A stretch of DNA of 64,000 bases from Vigna angularis. Taxonomy: Eukaryota > Streptophyta > Magnoliopsida > Fabales > Fabaceae. Where the stretch lies: positions 33,387,090-33,451,089 of the forward strand of contig NC_068974.1 in the NCBI RefSeq assembly GCF_016808095.1, in the 5' to 3' direction. The position numbers and the translations under genes are program-made. Positions 1 through 11,884 of the stretch are shown here, piece after piece; position 1 is the first letter of the stretch, and the number at the start of each line of letters is the position of its first letter. Below the pieces are notes generated by a model. The model was not told where the DNA came from and searched no databases. It saw nothing but the letters and a program-made list of their open reading frames with translations.

Positions 1-5
1 ATCCA

Positions 6-1559
6 TTGACATATCAAGAGGCCATAAGGTCTCAAGATGCAGCTTTCTGGAAAGAAGTGATTAATGATGAGATGGAATCTATCCTGGGAAATAACACATG
101 GATCTTAGTTGACTTACCTCCTAAGTGTAAGCCAATAGGATGTAAATGGATTTTCAAAAGGAAAATGAAGGCTGATGGAACTATTGATAAGTTCAAAGCA
201 CGTATAGTGGCACAAGGTTTTAGACAAAAACCAGGAATCGATTATTTCGATACATATGCACCAGTGGCTAGAATCTCCACTATAAGGATATTGATTGCTC
301 TTGCAGCAATTCATAAACTTGTAATTCATTAAATGGATGTCAAGACAGCGTTCTTAAATGGAGAATTAGAAGAAGAAGTGTATATGACACAACCAGAAGG
401 TTTTGTTATGGAAAACCAAGAATACAAGGTATGTAAATTGATTAAATCCTTGTATGGATTGAAACAATCACCAAAACAATGGCACCAAAATTTTGATGAT
501 GTTGTGTTATCAAATGGTTTCAAGATAAATAACTCAGACAAGTGTGTGTGTGTGTATAGTAAATTTGATGACAACGGTAATGGTGTCATAATGTGCTTAT
601 ATGTTGATGATATGCTAATTTTTGGAACAAATTTAGATCAAGTTAATTTGACCAAAAAATTTCTATCATCTTATTTCTCTATGAAGGATATGGGAGAAGC
701 AGATGTTATACTGGGTATAAAGATTAAGAGAGAAAATGAGAAATTAATTTTGTCTCAATCTCATTACATTGAGAAAGTACTCAAAAAAATTCAACAATTA
801 TGAATGCTCTCTTACTTCAACCCCTATGGATCCTAGTTTAAAGATATTACCTAATGGTAGTAAAGCAGTTTCACAACTGGAATATGAAGGGTAATATGAT
901 GTTTAATGTATGCAATGACAAGTACAAGGCCAGATATTGCTTTTGCAGTAAGCAAATTGAGTAGATATACTAGTAACCCTAGTCTATCACATTGGCAAGC
1001 AGTACGTCGAGTACTTAAGTATTTAAAGAAAACTATTAATTATGGATTAACATATAGTGGTTATCCTTCAGTTTTGGAAGGATATTCTAATGCAAGTTGG
1101 ATTACAAATGCAGAAGATCACTCTTCAACTAGTGGTTGGATTTTCCTCCTTGGGGGAGGTGCAATTTCTTGGTCGTCCAAGAAACAAACTTGCATTATAG
1201 ATTCCACTATGGCTTCAGAGTTTATAGCTCTAGCCTCGGCAGGAAAGGAAGCCGAATGGTTGAGGAATCTCATGTTCGAAATACCATTGTTACCAAAACC
1301 AATATAACCAATAGCAATACATTGTGACAATGTTGCAACATTGGCAAAGGCTTATAGTCAAGTATACAATGGCAAATCAAGACATATTGGTGTGAGACAT
1401 AGTTATGTCCAAGGACTCATCAAAGATAGAGTTATTACTGTAGATTTCGTACAAACAAAGTTAAATTTAGCTGATGGATTTACTAAGGCATTGGCTAAAG
1501 ATTCCATTTTCAGAATGACAATTGGAATAGGAATAGAGCCCACAATTAATCACAAGTAA
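6..1559 (+). pseudogene. Decayed Copia retrotransposon pol (reverse transcriptase and RNase H part)
   Basis: This is the 3' part of a Ty1/Copia polyprotein; its 5' half lies outside the window. Reverse transcriptase motifs are clear: MDVKTAFLNGELEEEVY near 333, the YVDD active site near 601, and an RNase H-type tail ending in LADGFTKAL near 1480. The frame is broken. An in-frame TAA at 330-332 sits just before the MDVKTAFLNG motif, where relatives usually carry Gln, so a CAA to TAA change is likely. The frame shifts in the A-run near 787-793 and returns to the original frame by about 906. A second in-frame TAA lies at 1305-1307. The element cannot make a working protein. Confidence 0.93.
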
Positions 1560-2082
1560 GGGAATCTTAACTTAACGCTTAATATGACATTGAGTCTTAA
1601 GTTCAATAAGATTAAATCTCTTATTTGATGATTGAAAGCACAAATAATTATTTCAAGAGTGCTTTAGATCTGTGATGCTTAGGAGGTTGACTAATTCTTA
1701 ATTGATTTCTTGAATTTATGTTTTGTCACAGGAACATGTTTACCTAAGAAATCAACCTATGTAAGTGCGAAGTTTGGCCGCTTCAAGAAGTCAAGGGGGC
1801 ATGACTTTGTTGCACTTATGAATAGATATGGACGCGTGGCCCTATTGTGTCAAGTATAACAAGAATATGTAATTTATCTTATATGTAGAGTATCTTCAAG
1901 ATTTCATTATGTATTATGTTGGTTCAATCATTTCGACACCAATAAAATTCGAATTCCTGGAATGTGTATTCTACTAAGTGAAAGTTCAAGTCTATGTACA
2001 CTTTCATTTATGTGTAAGATTGCAATTATTAAATTGATGTTTGTGTTAAGTAATTATACAATACTCTCAAATGGTAGAGGAT
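1560..2082 (+). other. Copia non-coding segment between pol end and 3' LTR
   Basis: No open frame of note is present between the last pol stop and the LTR. The stretch ends in a purine-rich run (ggtagagga at about 2074-2082) directly before the LTR start, which is the expected place for the polypurine tract that primes plus-strand synthesis. Confidence 0.6.
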
Positions 2083-2136
2083 TGTTGGAATTTAAGAGTA
2101 TTAGAGACAGTTTTCAGATTCATGAAGAGTTACAAT

Positions 2137-2266
2137 ATTCATGAAGAGTTACAATCATTCATGAAAAGTTACAATCAAGAAATGTAACTAGTCAGAAAAG
2201 TTGTTATTCATGAAGAGTTACAACCATTCATGAAAAGTTACAATCAAGAAATGTAACTAATCAGAA
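2137..2266 (+). repeat. 69-bp direct duplication inside the Copia LTR
   Basis: Bases 2137-2197 recur at 2206-2266 with only a few changes. Each copy contains a shorter motif, ttcatgaagagttacaa and variants, repeated twice more. The repeats sit about 40-170 bp upstream of the LTR TATA box, so they occupy the usual LTR enhancer zone. Confidence 0.85.
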
Positions 2267-2306
2267 TCTAATATCTCTTGGATTTGAAAGATGCCTGATC
2301 AACATC

Positions 2307-2314
2307 TATATAAA
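2307..2314 (+). promoter_or_regulatory. LTR TATA box
   Basis: TATATAAA lies in the middle of the LTR, downstream of the repeated motif block, where the U3/R boundary promoter of a Copia LTR is expected. Confidence 0.55.
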
Positions 2315-2584
2315 GGGATCATGTGCTCTACTGAAATTCATTCGCTCATTCTCTTAATACATAAATCAATTCCTGAGAATCATATTCTTGTTTAACGTTA
2401 ATACTAAGAGTGTGTATCATTGTTGTATTTCTTCTTTGTATCTCAAAAGTGGATTTCGTGGTCTCCTTCACTCTTATAAGGGACGAAATATTACTTTTAG
2501 GAAAGTGTGTATTCACGCCTAGAAGATTATATCAAATCTACATTGTTGTTCATCTTGTTTCCCTAAGTTCTTGGAAAATTGTTC

Positions 2585-2589
<5 letters not shown>

Positions 2590-2664
<75 letters not shown>
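2590..2664. repeat. (TA)n microsatellite abutting the Copia LTR
   Basis: About 37 TA dinucleotides begin at the very base where the LTR ends. The element either inserted into a TA tract or the tract grew from its edge. Confidence 0.95.
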
Positions 2665-2671
<7 letters not shown>

Positions 2672-4249
2672 AAGATCATAACATAATATAATTGTGATTT
2701 CACTTTCTTCTATTTTAAGGATCTACTATGCACGTAATGATTCAAGAAACTTAAGTTAGGTTGAAGTTTGGTCAATTTTAAACTAAGAGTCAAATATAAC
2801 ATAAAAGAAAACTAATTCACATTAGTGAAAAAAAAAAGATTTTGATGTCGTCAAAAAAATATCAAAGTCATATTGGAAGAGGATAATTTGACTTCAAAAG
2901 CAAAAAATTACCACGTTAACTTATGTTGGAAATTGTCATTTTTTTTACGTTAATTAATATCCAAAATATGATATTTTTTTATGTTAATTAATTTTTTACG
3001 TTAATTAATGTTAGAAATATCATTTTTTTGTCATTTTTTTTACCTTAATTAATTCTTTTATTTTTTTTAATTAATAGTGATCCATCTTTATAACTCTATA
3101 AAATCTGAAAAAAGTAAAAAATCGACAAATATAGCCTAGTTTTCTTTATTTTATATAGCATGAGCTATGATCTATGAATTATAAACAAAAGTTATTCAAG
3201 TAAATGGTGCAACAGTGAATAATAGAATATATATTGACGGTTAACTTGTGTAATTTTTGGTTTTGATAGTTATGGGTATTTAATTTTTGTTGAAATTTTT
3301 TTTTACCATTCCTAAGAACCTCTATTTGCCCCGACTTTAAGTCTCTGTAAAGTATAAAAATTATTTGGAAAATCAATTGTGATAAATCTTTAAACAAACA
3401 TAACATTTGCTCCAAGTTATCGATTTGCTATTATTATATATCAATTTGGGGTAGAAAAAAATTTTCAATCATGTGGCCGCTCGCATAGCCAGTTGTTCCT
3501 TCCATATTTTTGAATAAAGGGTCGTTTTTTTTATTTTTCGTCAATTTTTTTTTATTTTTTCCAAACATTACAAAAATGTTTCATATACTTAGACTTTGAA
3601 TTTTGATCTAAAATTTTTTGTGGGGGATTCTCATGATATTTTAGTACTTTGAAAAAAATTTCAAGTCATCTGGAGTTATTTTGAATATACTCTCAGTTTT
3701 ATCGTAAGTATGTATATGGTGTATGAACAACAATAAACAAGTTCAACAATACTCATATCAACAATACCAACAGGTTGAGACAATTTATAGTCTATATAAA
3801 ATAAAAACAAAAATGAAACAAACCTTTCTGAAGGTGGGTTCGTCGGAATAAATTGTTGTCGCCAATTAAAGGAGAACGCTTATGCTCCAAAGAGTACCTG
3901 TGCAATAAACCAATTAGTCAAAACTAAAGAAAATCATACCTAAAGTTGTTATTCAACGTGCATTTGTATAAAATGAAAGAAAGACTACATGAGTTGGTCG
4001 CCGAAACCTTTGTCCGAGAATGGTTTAAGCAAAGAAGAGAGTTTCACTCAAAGATAAAGTGAATGAATTTTCAACCTCTTGCCCAAAATTTTAATGAACT
4101 CACTAACATATAACGTCTGAAAAGTCCCAATTTTGTCCAAGTAAGTAAATAAGAATAAATAAAAAATAAAACAATAATAATTAATGGTGCATAAAAAAAA
4201 GGAAAAAATAAAATAAAATAAATTTCTTGAAAAAAAGTGTGTATATTTT
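2665..4249. other. AT-rich intergenic stretch, no gene seen
   Basis: No coding signal is visible. The sequence is mostly A/T runs. A slightly more GC-rich patch at about 3810-4070 (with gagaacgcttatgctccaa) looks like debris of a dispersed repeat, but I cannot assign it to a family. Confidence 0.6.
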
Positions 4250-4706
4250 CAAACTTTAATTTAGCCCAAGAGCTTAAGAGTTTTATGCATATTTTCACTC
4301 CTCCTTTTCATACATACCCCTCACAAATATGTGTTGAAATATTGGTTTCAAGATAAAGGTGTATTTTTAATATAGTAATAATTTGAATCAATATTATAGC
4401 AATGATTATAAGAAATATTCCTTATGATAATTAGAAATCATATCTTTGTATTATGCTATAATTTGTTGTATCAGTTTCTTTTAAAAGAGAAAGATATCAT
4501 CCTAAAAAAGTACAAATGTTCTGACAATAATTATAATCAATGTCTTAGATATTATTTGATTTGATTTTTTGTAACTAGGACCATTTTTTTCCTGTTTTGT
4601 GTATTGCCAATTAATTCACAATTAAAGCAAGGTCATCATAATATAACAATATGTATATATAAATACGCACCCTATATCATAGAAAAAATGAATGAAAAAA
4701 ATTACA

Positions 4707-5557
4707 GAGAGACATGCAAATATAATAGGGACACAGAAACGTAGAAAGGGGGGAAGAAAGTATAGATGAGAATAAGTTTTCACGTGGACGACATTTACTA
4801 AAAAAGAATTAGCTGGAGTACCAAAGGTTGGGGAAGTATGTCACCTCCACTTTTTTTTCTTTAAATTTGGTTATTATATTATATTGTATGTGTTTTTCTT
4901 TTACACATAACTTTGATATTTTTTACTAAGGACATTATTTTCATTACTCACAAATATCTTGTTTTAAATCCTAAAAAGAAGGTTTTTCCTCACATTTTTT
5001 GTATTGGATAGATTTCTCGAATCAAGTGATAATTATTTTCAAATTTCCTTTTAAAAAAATTAAATAAACAATTCCAAAAAAAATAAAAAATATTTTCTTA
5101 TTACTTATTTCCTCATTTAAAAAAATAAAAATTATAAAATAAAAGATAAAGATGTTTTAATATTCATAAAGGTATGAGTATTCGTGTAATATAATTTTTT
5201 TCATATTCGTCTGTATTGTCCTAGGGTTTAATAATTTTTTTCTAAATAATTAAATATTGTTTTAAGAAAAGGTATAAGTACTTGTGTGATTGTCTACGCC
5301 AACCTAGTACTTGTTTCTTTCCTTTTTCCCATTATTTCTAAAGTACCAAAAAAATTACAAAATCTTTAAAACCAAAATGCTAAACAAATTTTCTTAACAG
5401 AACTACATAACCCCGATTTCTTATTCTGAATGAGAACAAAGTCAATTCTTATTGGACGGGACAACAAACCGAAAATAAACGGGTTTAACAAGAAAGGTTT
5501 TGGGAGTTACCACCATAATTTATTATGGAAAAACTATAGAAAATCATACAATAAGAC
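4707..5557 (+). repeat. Left arm of the 1.7-kb palindrome
   Basis: The arm pairs with 5580-6400 read on the other strand, with substitutions and small indels but clear collinearity from end to end. Confidence 0.85.
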
Positions 5558-5579
5558 AAGACATGATTTTCGTATATCA

Positions 5580-6400
5580 CGTCTTATTTTATGGTTTTCT
5601 ATAATTTTTTCAGAATAAATTATGGTGACGACTTCCAAAACTTTTTTTTATTAAACTTGTTTATTTTTTGTTCGTCGTCCCGTCCTAATAAGTATTGACC
5701 TTGTTTCTACATATTCTCATTTAGAATCAGAAATCATGGTTAAGTAGTTCTTTTAAAGAAAAATTTGTTTAGCAATGTTGATATTTTGGTTTTAAAGATT
5801 TTGTAATTTTTTTGGTATTTTAGAAATGGTGGGAAAAAGGAAAGAAACAAGTATTAGGGATCACAAGTACTTATATCTTTTTAAAACAATATTTAATTAT
5901 TTAGAAAAAAAATAAACATCGAGACGACGATACGAGTGTTTATACCTTTTTAAATGTGAAAGCATGTTTATATTTTATTTTATGATTTATTATTTTAATC
6001 AATAAGAAAATATTTTTTATTTTTTTGAATTGTTTATTTAATTTTTTTAAAAGGAAATTTGAAAATAGATATCACGTGATACGAGGGATCAAAGCAATAC
6101 AAAAAAAAATTATGGAAGATCTCTTTTTTATGATTTAAAACAAGATATTTGTGAGTAGTGAAAATAATGTCGTTAAGAGAAAATCATCAAAGTTGTATAG
6201 AAGAAAAACGCATACAATATAATATAATATCCAAATCTAAAAGAAAATAGTGGAGGTGACTTAGATTCTCAACTTCTGGTACTCCAACTAATTTTTTCTT
6301 AGTAATTGTTATTGACAGAACTTCTTTTATGTGAAAACTTATTATCCTATGTACTTCCCCCTCTTTCTATGTTTCTAGATCTCTATTATTTTTACATCTC
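5580..6400 (-). repeat. Right arm of the 1.7-kb palindrome
   Basis: Inverted counterpart of 4707-5557. Similarity stops at about 6400 (tacatctc, matching gagacatg at the left edge). The spacer at 5558-5579 is very short, so a transcript would fold into one long imperfect hairpin. Confidence 0.85.
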
Positions 6401-8177
6401 AATTGAGTTAAAATTTCAAAATAAAAAATTCAATTCAAAATTTCAAATACATAAATTAAATTGAATAAAAAACACTATCATGTGATGATAAAATTGATAA
6501 GTAATACTATTATTATTATCATGTGATACAATGTTGATATGACATGTAACATTGTTTTAAAAATAACATTAAAAAATTAAAAATATTATAAATACAAAAA
6601 CAACATTAAAATTAATTTAATAGAAAAATTAAATTAGATATTTTTTGAAAATTTAAACTACGCAAAGAAATACGAGAACTAAAATAACAATTAAATCTAT
6701 AAGATAAAAGGAATTGAGTTGACGAAGGTTGATGAATAAGATAAAAGGAATTGTGTTGACGAAGGTTAATGAATTTCTTATCTTTAGGTATATGTAGTTT
6801 ACTATAAAATGTTTTTATTAATATAGTTAAATTTTCAAATGATTAACTTATTTTTTCACTTATCTCAAAAACTAAGAAGCTATACTCCTTTTCTTATTAT
6901 TTGTATGATTAAAATAACATATTATATGTCTAACTAGAGAAATGACAATAAGAGGAATATGTTGGGTTGTTGGAAAGGCATCACAGGAACATCATAAGAT
7001 GGTGTAAGCGACAAAAGAAGTGGATGCAAGACATAACACATTTTCTTTACATTAGCAAAAACAGGTTCTGTGGTGTGGTGGAATCCTCGTTGGGAACCCA
7101 ATCGAAAAGGTTCCAAAAAAACAAGATCCCCAAGATTTATGTCAGACTTTGCACTTTCTCTACTTTCAAATCACAAACACAGTACTCTCACTAATGCACT
7201 TTTCTATCAAAAAAATTATCTTCAAAATAAAAAATAAAATAATAACACATTTTTACATTTATTTCACACCTAGACTTTAAAATATAAACCTATTTATCTT
7301 TTTCTTATTACCATTATGAACAACAACGAAATTTGTCTAACATAACTACGTAATTACGTTCCTATAAATTATCTTTATTATGTTCATAAATTGTTATACA
7401 ATTTAATATTTTTATTAGATAATATATCATTTTATTTAAAATCAACCTTTACGTCAAGAGCTCATTCGTATACAATAATTTTACAAGAATATAAAATTAT
7501 TTAATGATATGCCCACATACATTAAAATCAATGTGATATATATATATATAATATTTCTTAGACTTACAGATTTTGAAATTACATAGAACATGATATAAAC
7601 TTTGAAGATAATAGATAATTAATAATTATAAGTTAATAGTTTGAATAGTTGAAAAGTTCACATTTAGTATACTTTATTAACGATATATGGCATTGAGTTT
7701 TTTTTCTGTATATATATCTAATTAGAGGAAATATTTTGTATAAAATTTATTTATTTATTCTCAAATATAAAGTCAAAATGTACGACCAAGCAATAATGTG
7801 ACACATAGTATCTAATTATGTAGGGTACCCTCTAAGGAGAGTGGGTGACCACAAAATCTGAAGGATGACCATACGCACACGCCACTACATCCACAGATGG
7901 GACCATTAAATACAAAATAAGGTTAGAGATGTTGTATGTATTGTTTATATAATTAAATTAAAATAAAAATAAAAAAATAATAATCATTGATCTTACATAT
8001 TCATTATATTGAGTCAGAGTAGAATATATAATGAAACAAAAGTATAGTTTATACCCTGTTATCTAGGTACACGACACTGATTTTGGAAATTTCATGAACT
8101 AATAGTTATAATTTGTTTTGCTTTTCTTCCAAGATCATCATAAATTTTAATTAGACTAAATGATTTATTATCTGAAA

Positions 8178-8180
<3 letters not shown>

Positions 8181-8251
<71 letters not shown>
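8181..8251. repeat. Compound (AT)n(GT)n microsatellite
   Basis: About 27 AT units run directly into about 9 GT units. Confidence 0.95.
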
Positions 8252-8672
8252 GTGCAATTGTAAAATATGTTATAACAACGTCCTAATAGATAATGTTTCA
8301 ACCTAACAAAAGCTAGCCTACAATTTTTGAATGGGAATTTGTAAATATTTTAATTGAAACTTTATTTAAAAATGCAACAACAAAAAACGAGGCAAATTTA
8401 AATGAAATACTTACAAACAAAAGATGGCATGTACCAAAAAAATGAGTAAACACGCAACCTCTTCCAATGTAATCATGATACGAAGGTTTGAATAAACTTA
8501 GAAATTTCGAGATGAAAGAATTTTAGTAGAAGAAGAGAACAATAATTCTAATTAACATTAAATTAGATTAAATCAAGATAATTACAACACAATGTCACGA
8601 TTAACCAAAAAATTATTTTAAATTAATTATGAAATAACAATTTTTATTATCATCATTATCATCAAGGAGATT

Positions 8673-8749
8673 AACACAAATAGTTAATATACTGAACATA
8701 AAAGTCGTATCAAGTAATGTCCAAGTTTGATACTCAGTGAAAATATGAT
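8673..8749 (+). repeat. Dispersed direct repeat, copy 1
   Basis: The segment starting aacacaaatagttaat and containing caagtaatgtccaagtttga recurs in the same orientation at 10847-10922 with few changes. Its family is unknown. Confidence 0.75.
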
Positions 8750-8770
8750 TCACCAAACTTTATTTATTTA

Positions 8771-8772
<2 letters not shown>

Positions 8773-8819
<47 letters not shown>
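8773..8819. repeat. (TA)n microsatellite
   Basis: About 23 TA units, 24 bp downstream of the first copy of the 77-bp dispersed repeat. Confidence 0.95.
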
Positions 8820-8821
<2 letters not shown>

Positions 8822-9888
8822 TTTATTTTTCAAAAAATAAAGTCACATTTTTTGAAATAAAATTGAGAGAATAATGTAGTAATGTTGAGCATCAAATCAC
8901 AGCATAAGTGTTGACTAGTGTTGATTCACATCATTTTCAGTATTGCCAGACATTAATATGGGCTGCTACGTACAACACTCAGAACACAGGATACTAGCAA
9001 TTCAATTTTCTAATTTTTTATTTATTTGTAAGATAAAAAAATTAAAAAAGTTACAATAGTATTAAATAACTGCTGTAAATAATTGAATTAAAGAGGTTAA
9101 ATTAATATTATTTTGAGTTACAGTGAGCTTCTATTTTTGTGGGAAGATGAGAGTGAAAAGACTGAAAGTGAAATTGAAGGTGTGAAGCATAGATTCAACC
9201 GTGATATAATAAAGTGATTAAGATGTTCCATTAATTTATTGAATTGATTAATGAGTTATTAAGTTATTAGTTGTGAAGCGAAGGTAAAGGAACAGGTGTT
9301 TTAGGTCTTAACCTTCCAGTTGGTGCACTCTTATTGTCTATTGTCTGCGACTATATATAGATATTTAATTATTTTAATTTTGCTTTGTTGGTTTCCACAA
9401 ACAAGACATTGAATAAGGAGCTAAGTGGAAAATGTATATTGAAATGTAATTACGTATGTTCATAGGCATTGGTTAAAAAGCTAACCAAACACATTTTGAC
9501 TAATTAGTCCTTTCATATTTCTCTGATCATGACTTCCAACAAACAGCTCTGCAATATTAATGAGTGGATTCTTATTGATTCTTTCCTTCACTACAATTCC
9601 TTTATATATTCAATATTGGATTTATTGTTTCGGGGTTTATTTAGAAAAGAAATTTCTCAAGTGTGGCCCAAACCACGCAAAAGGCCCAATTATACAATGT
9701 CTCAGCAAACAGAACAGAGTGTCTTTACAATTCAGACTCTTCTTTCTATACCCCTGCACAGTATAAAATTCGTATAAAGTTACAATTTTATTGCTTTTCA
9801 CATGATTTAAAGTTATTTTAAAAGTGATGCACCTATATTCTTTGACAACAAACTTACCAAATATTTCATGAAGACATTCCAAACAAAA

Positions 9889-9892
<4 letters not shown>

Positions 9893-9939
<47 letters not shown>
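9893..9939. repeat. (TA)n microsatellite
   Basis: About 23 TA units in AT-rich intergenic DNA. Confidence 0.95.
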
Positions 9940-9940
<1 letters not shown>

Positions 9941-10846
9941 CAAGTAATTCATACTTTTTGAATTTAAAGTTTAGGATTATGGTTTACGAAATATATTATG
10001 TATTTGTCGTCATTTATTTTATAAAATAAAAATACTTTCTGATATTTACCTGTCATGACGGTTTGTTAATGTTCTCAATAGATCTCTCCGTGCTAATAAT
10101 TTGATTTTGAAGTTCTTTATTTTCTAACTTAATAAAGAATATATGATTTACCATAAGAAAAATAAATAAATATTTATTTCAATCGTAAAATATATTTAAA
10201 TATTTTCAATTCCAATCAATATCAAACAAACTGATATTTTCAAGTGTTATGAACTCTCTTAAAATTCAAATGTATGAATTTTAAGTTTTATAAAAATCAT
10301 CACGATAGTAAAATTGTCAAATTTATGCATTTCATAAATTGACATGAGAACACTTGGAAGTCATGTTTTTTTATGTCATGTTATCACTTTTTCTCACAAG
10401 TTTTCACTTATTCAATATTCACATAATTAACTTAGATTTCTAAACTCTTTTTTTTTATAACTTTGATAATACTGTGCTATTACATTCAAATGTAGTGTAT
10501 TTCAGAAAACACAAACATATAATATTTTATTAAATCAAATACATCTAAAACACATAAATCTCTACAATATTTTCTTTTTTATCACAATTTTGATTACACA
10601 ATTTATTTTCAAGAAGTTTTTTTCCGTATTATAATTTTAATTACACGTTCTTTTTGTTTGTTCAATTTCATTTATAGAGTATCTTATTTCATTTCACGCA
10701 ACACATAACTCTCTTTTTTTCTCAATTATTTATACTTGTTCAATACTTACAAAATTTACTTATATTTCTAAATTACTTTTTCTTTTTTTCATAAGCTTAA
10801 CAACCATAGTCAATATGAATGAATATAACAATTTTTTTATTAGATG

Positions 10847-10922
10847 AACACAAATAGTTAATTTACTGAACATAAAAGTAGGATCAAGTAATGTCCAAGT
10901 TTGATACTGAATGAAAATATCA
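10847..10922 (+). repeat. Dispersed direct repeat, copy 2
   Basis: Same orientation as 8673-8749. Similarity ends where the copies diverge after gaaaatat. The spacing of about 2.17 kb suggests two insertions of one small element or an old segmental duplication. Confidence 0.75.
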
Positions 10923-11164
10923 CTCATAAATTGAAGTTACATTTTGTAATTTTTTGAAATTTTTTATCCAGAATATGGGTGGATGCTGGAAATTTGGTAT
11001 CTGGATTCGTGTTTCCCGAGAGATAATATATATTTTTGGAAAATAAAATCCATTATATTATTGATTAGTATCTTCCGAAAATATATATTTGAAACTGGTC
11101 TAGTGTATTCCGAAAATAAAATCCGGAAATTCTTTTTATTTTTTAATCAAATTTTGAAAATCAG

Positions 11165-11660
11165 TTAAAAATTCAATAATTTGAAATTTGAAAAATTTGA
11201 AATACGTTTAAAAAATAAATCTAGTTTAAAATACGTTTAAGAAATAAACGTACTTCAAAATACGTTTATTTTTTATTTGATTTTTAAAGCAACAAAAAAG
11301 TATATTTTTTATTTAGTTGTTATTTTTAATTTTTTAAAATATTATAATTGTATTTGGTTGTTTTTTTTTATTTGAAATTTTTTATTTGATTTTTTAAAAT
11401 ATTGTAATTGTATTTGGTTATTTTTTATTTGAAATTTTGTTAATCTTTTTCCTGTTTTATTATTTATTTTTATTATTTTAAATTTAATATGTTTTTTTTT
11501 AAAGAAAATAACTTAAGAAATAAACGTATTTCGAAGTACATTTTGTCATTAGACGTATTTTAAAATATGTTTTTTCATAAACGTATTTCGAAATATATTT
11601 CTTCATTAAACGTATTTTGAAGTATATTGGTTAAAATTATATTTAGTTTTTAAATGTATT
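11165..11660. repeat. Block of degenerate cgtattt-type motifs
   Basis: Variants of acgtatttcgaaatat and its inverse recur at intervals of roughly 20-40 bases, in both orientations. Such clustered short inverted motifs resemble the subterminal repeats of DNA transposons, but no terminal inverted repeat or transposase is visible, so the class is open. Confidence 0.4.
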
Positions 11661-11884
11661 TCAAACTTTAAACAGTTGAATTTTTAATCGTTTTTCGAAA
11701 GCTGATTAAGAAATAAAAGGAGTACAATAAATGAAGAGATAAGAGAAAAAGTAAAAAAATTAATGAAAGGTTGAAGATTATATCTGTAATTTTGGAGGTA
11801 AAAAATGAAAAAAAGAAAAGAAAGGTGCATGATGAAACACCCATGAAAAATTTCTCAAATTGTAGCTTAACCCACATAAAATGC

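Larger units (their letters stand above)
2083..2589 (+). repeat. 3' LTR of the Copia element
   Basis: The segment starts TGTTGGAA and ends TTCCAACA, the inverted terminal bases typical of Copia LTRs, and is 507 bp long. It follows a purine-rich tract and holds a TATA box and an internal 69-bp duplication. Its 5' partner is outside the window, so neither the LTR identity nor the target-site duplication can be measured here. Confidence 0.88.
4250..6400. mobile_element. Foldback (long inverted-repeat) element, copy A
   Basis: Positions 4707-5557 read again, inverted, at 5580-6400, separated by about 22 bases. Outer-edge landmarks are gaaacgtagaaag near 4736 against ctttctatgtttc near 6363, and gtcacctccac near 4840 against gtggaggtgac near 6251. 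At the centre, accataatttatt pairs with aataaattatggt. No protein is encoded. The same sequence, including the left flank from about 4250, recurs diverged at 48.36-49.5 kb, so this is a dispersed family and not a single local duplication. A non-autonomous foldback or long-TIR DNA element is the best reading. I see no clear target-site duplication. Confidence 0.75.

Noticed and set aside
2410..2691. Open frame ending in alternating Tyr-Ile
   Set aside because: It is driven by the (TA)n tract at 2590-2664. Similar Tyr-Ile frames at 33537, 45270 and 46823 are rejected for the same reason.
6934..7194. Short open frames on both strands in a GC-richer patch
   Set aside because: No recognisable domain, no splice-compatible neighbours, and frames on both strands of similar quality; most likely debris of unknown origin.
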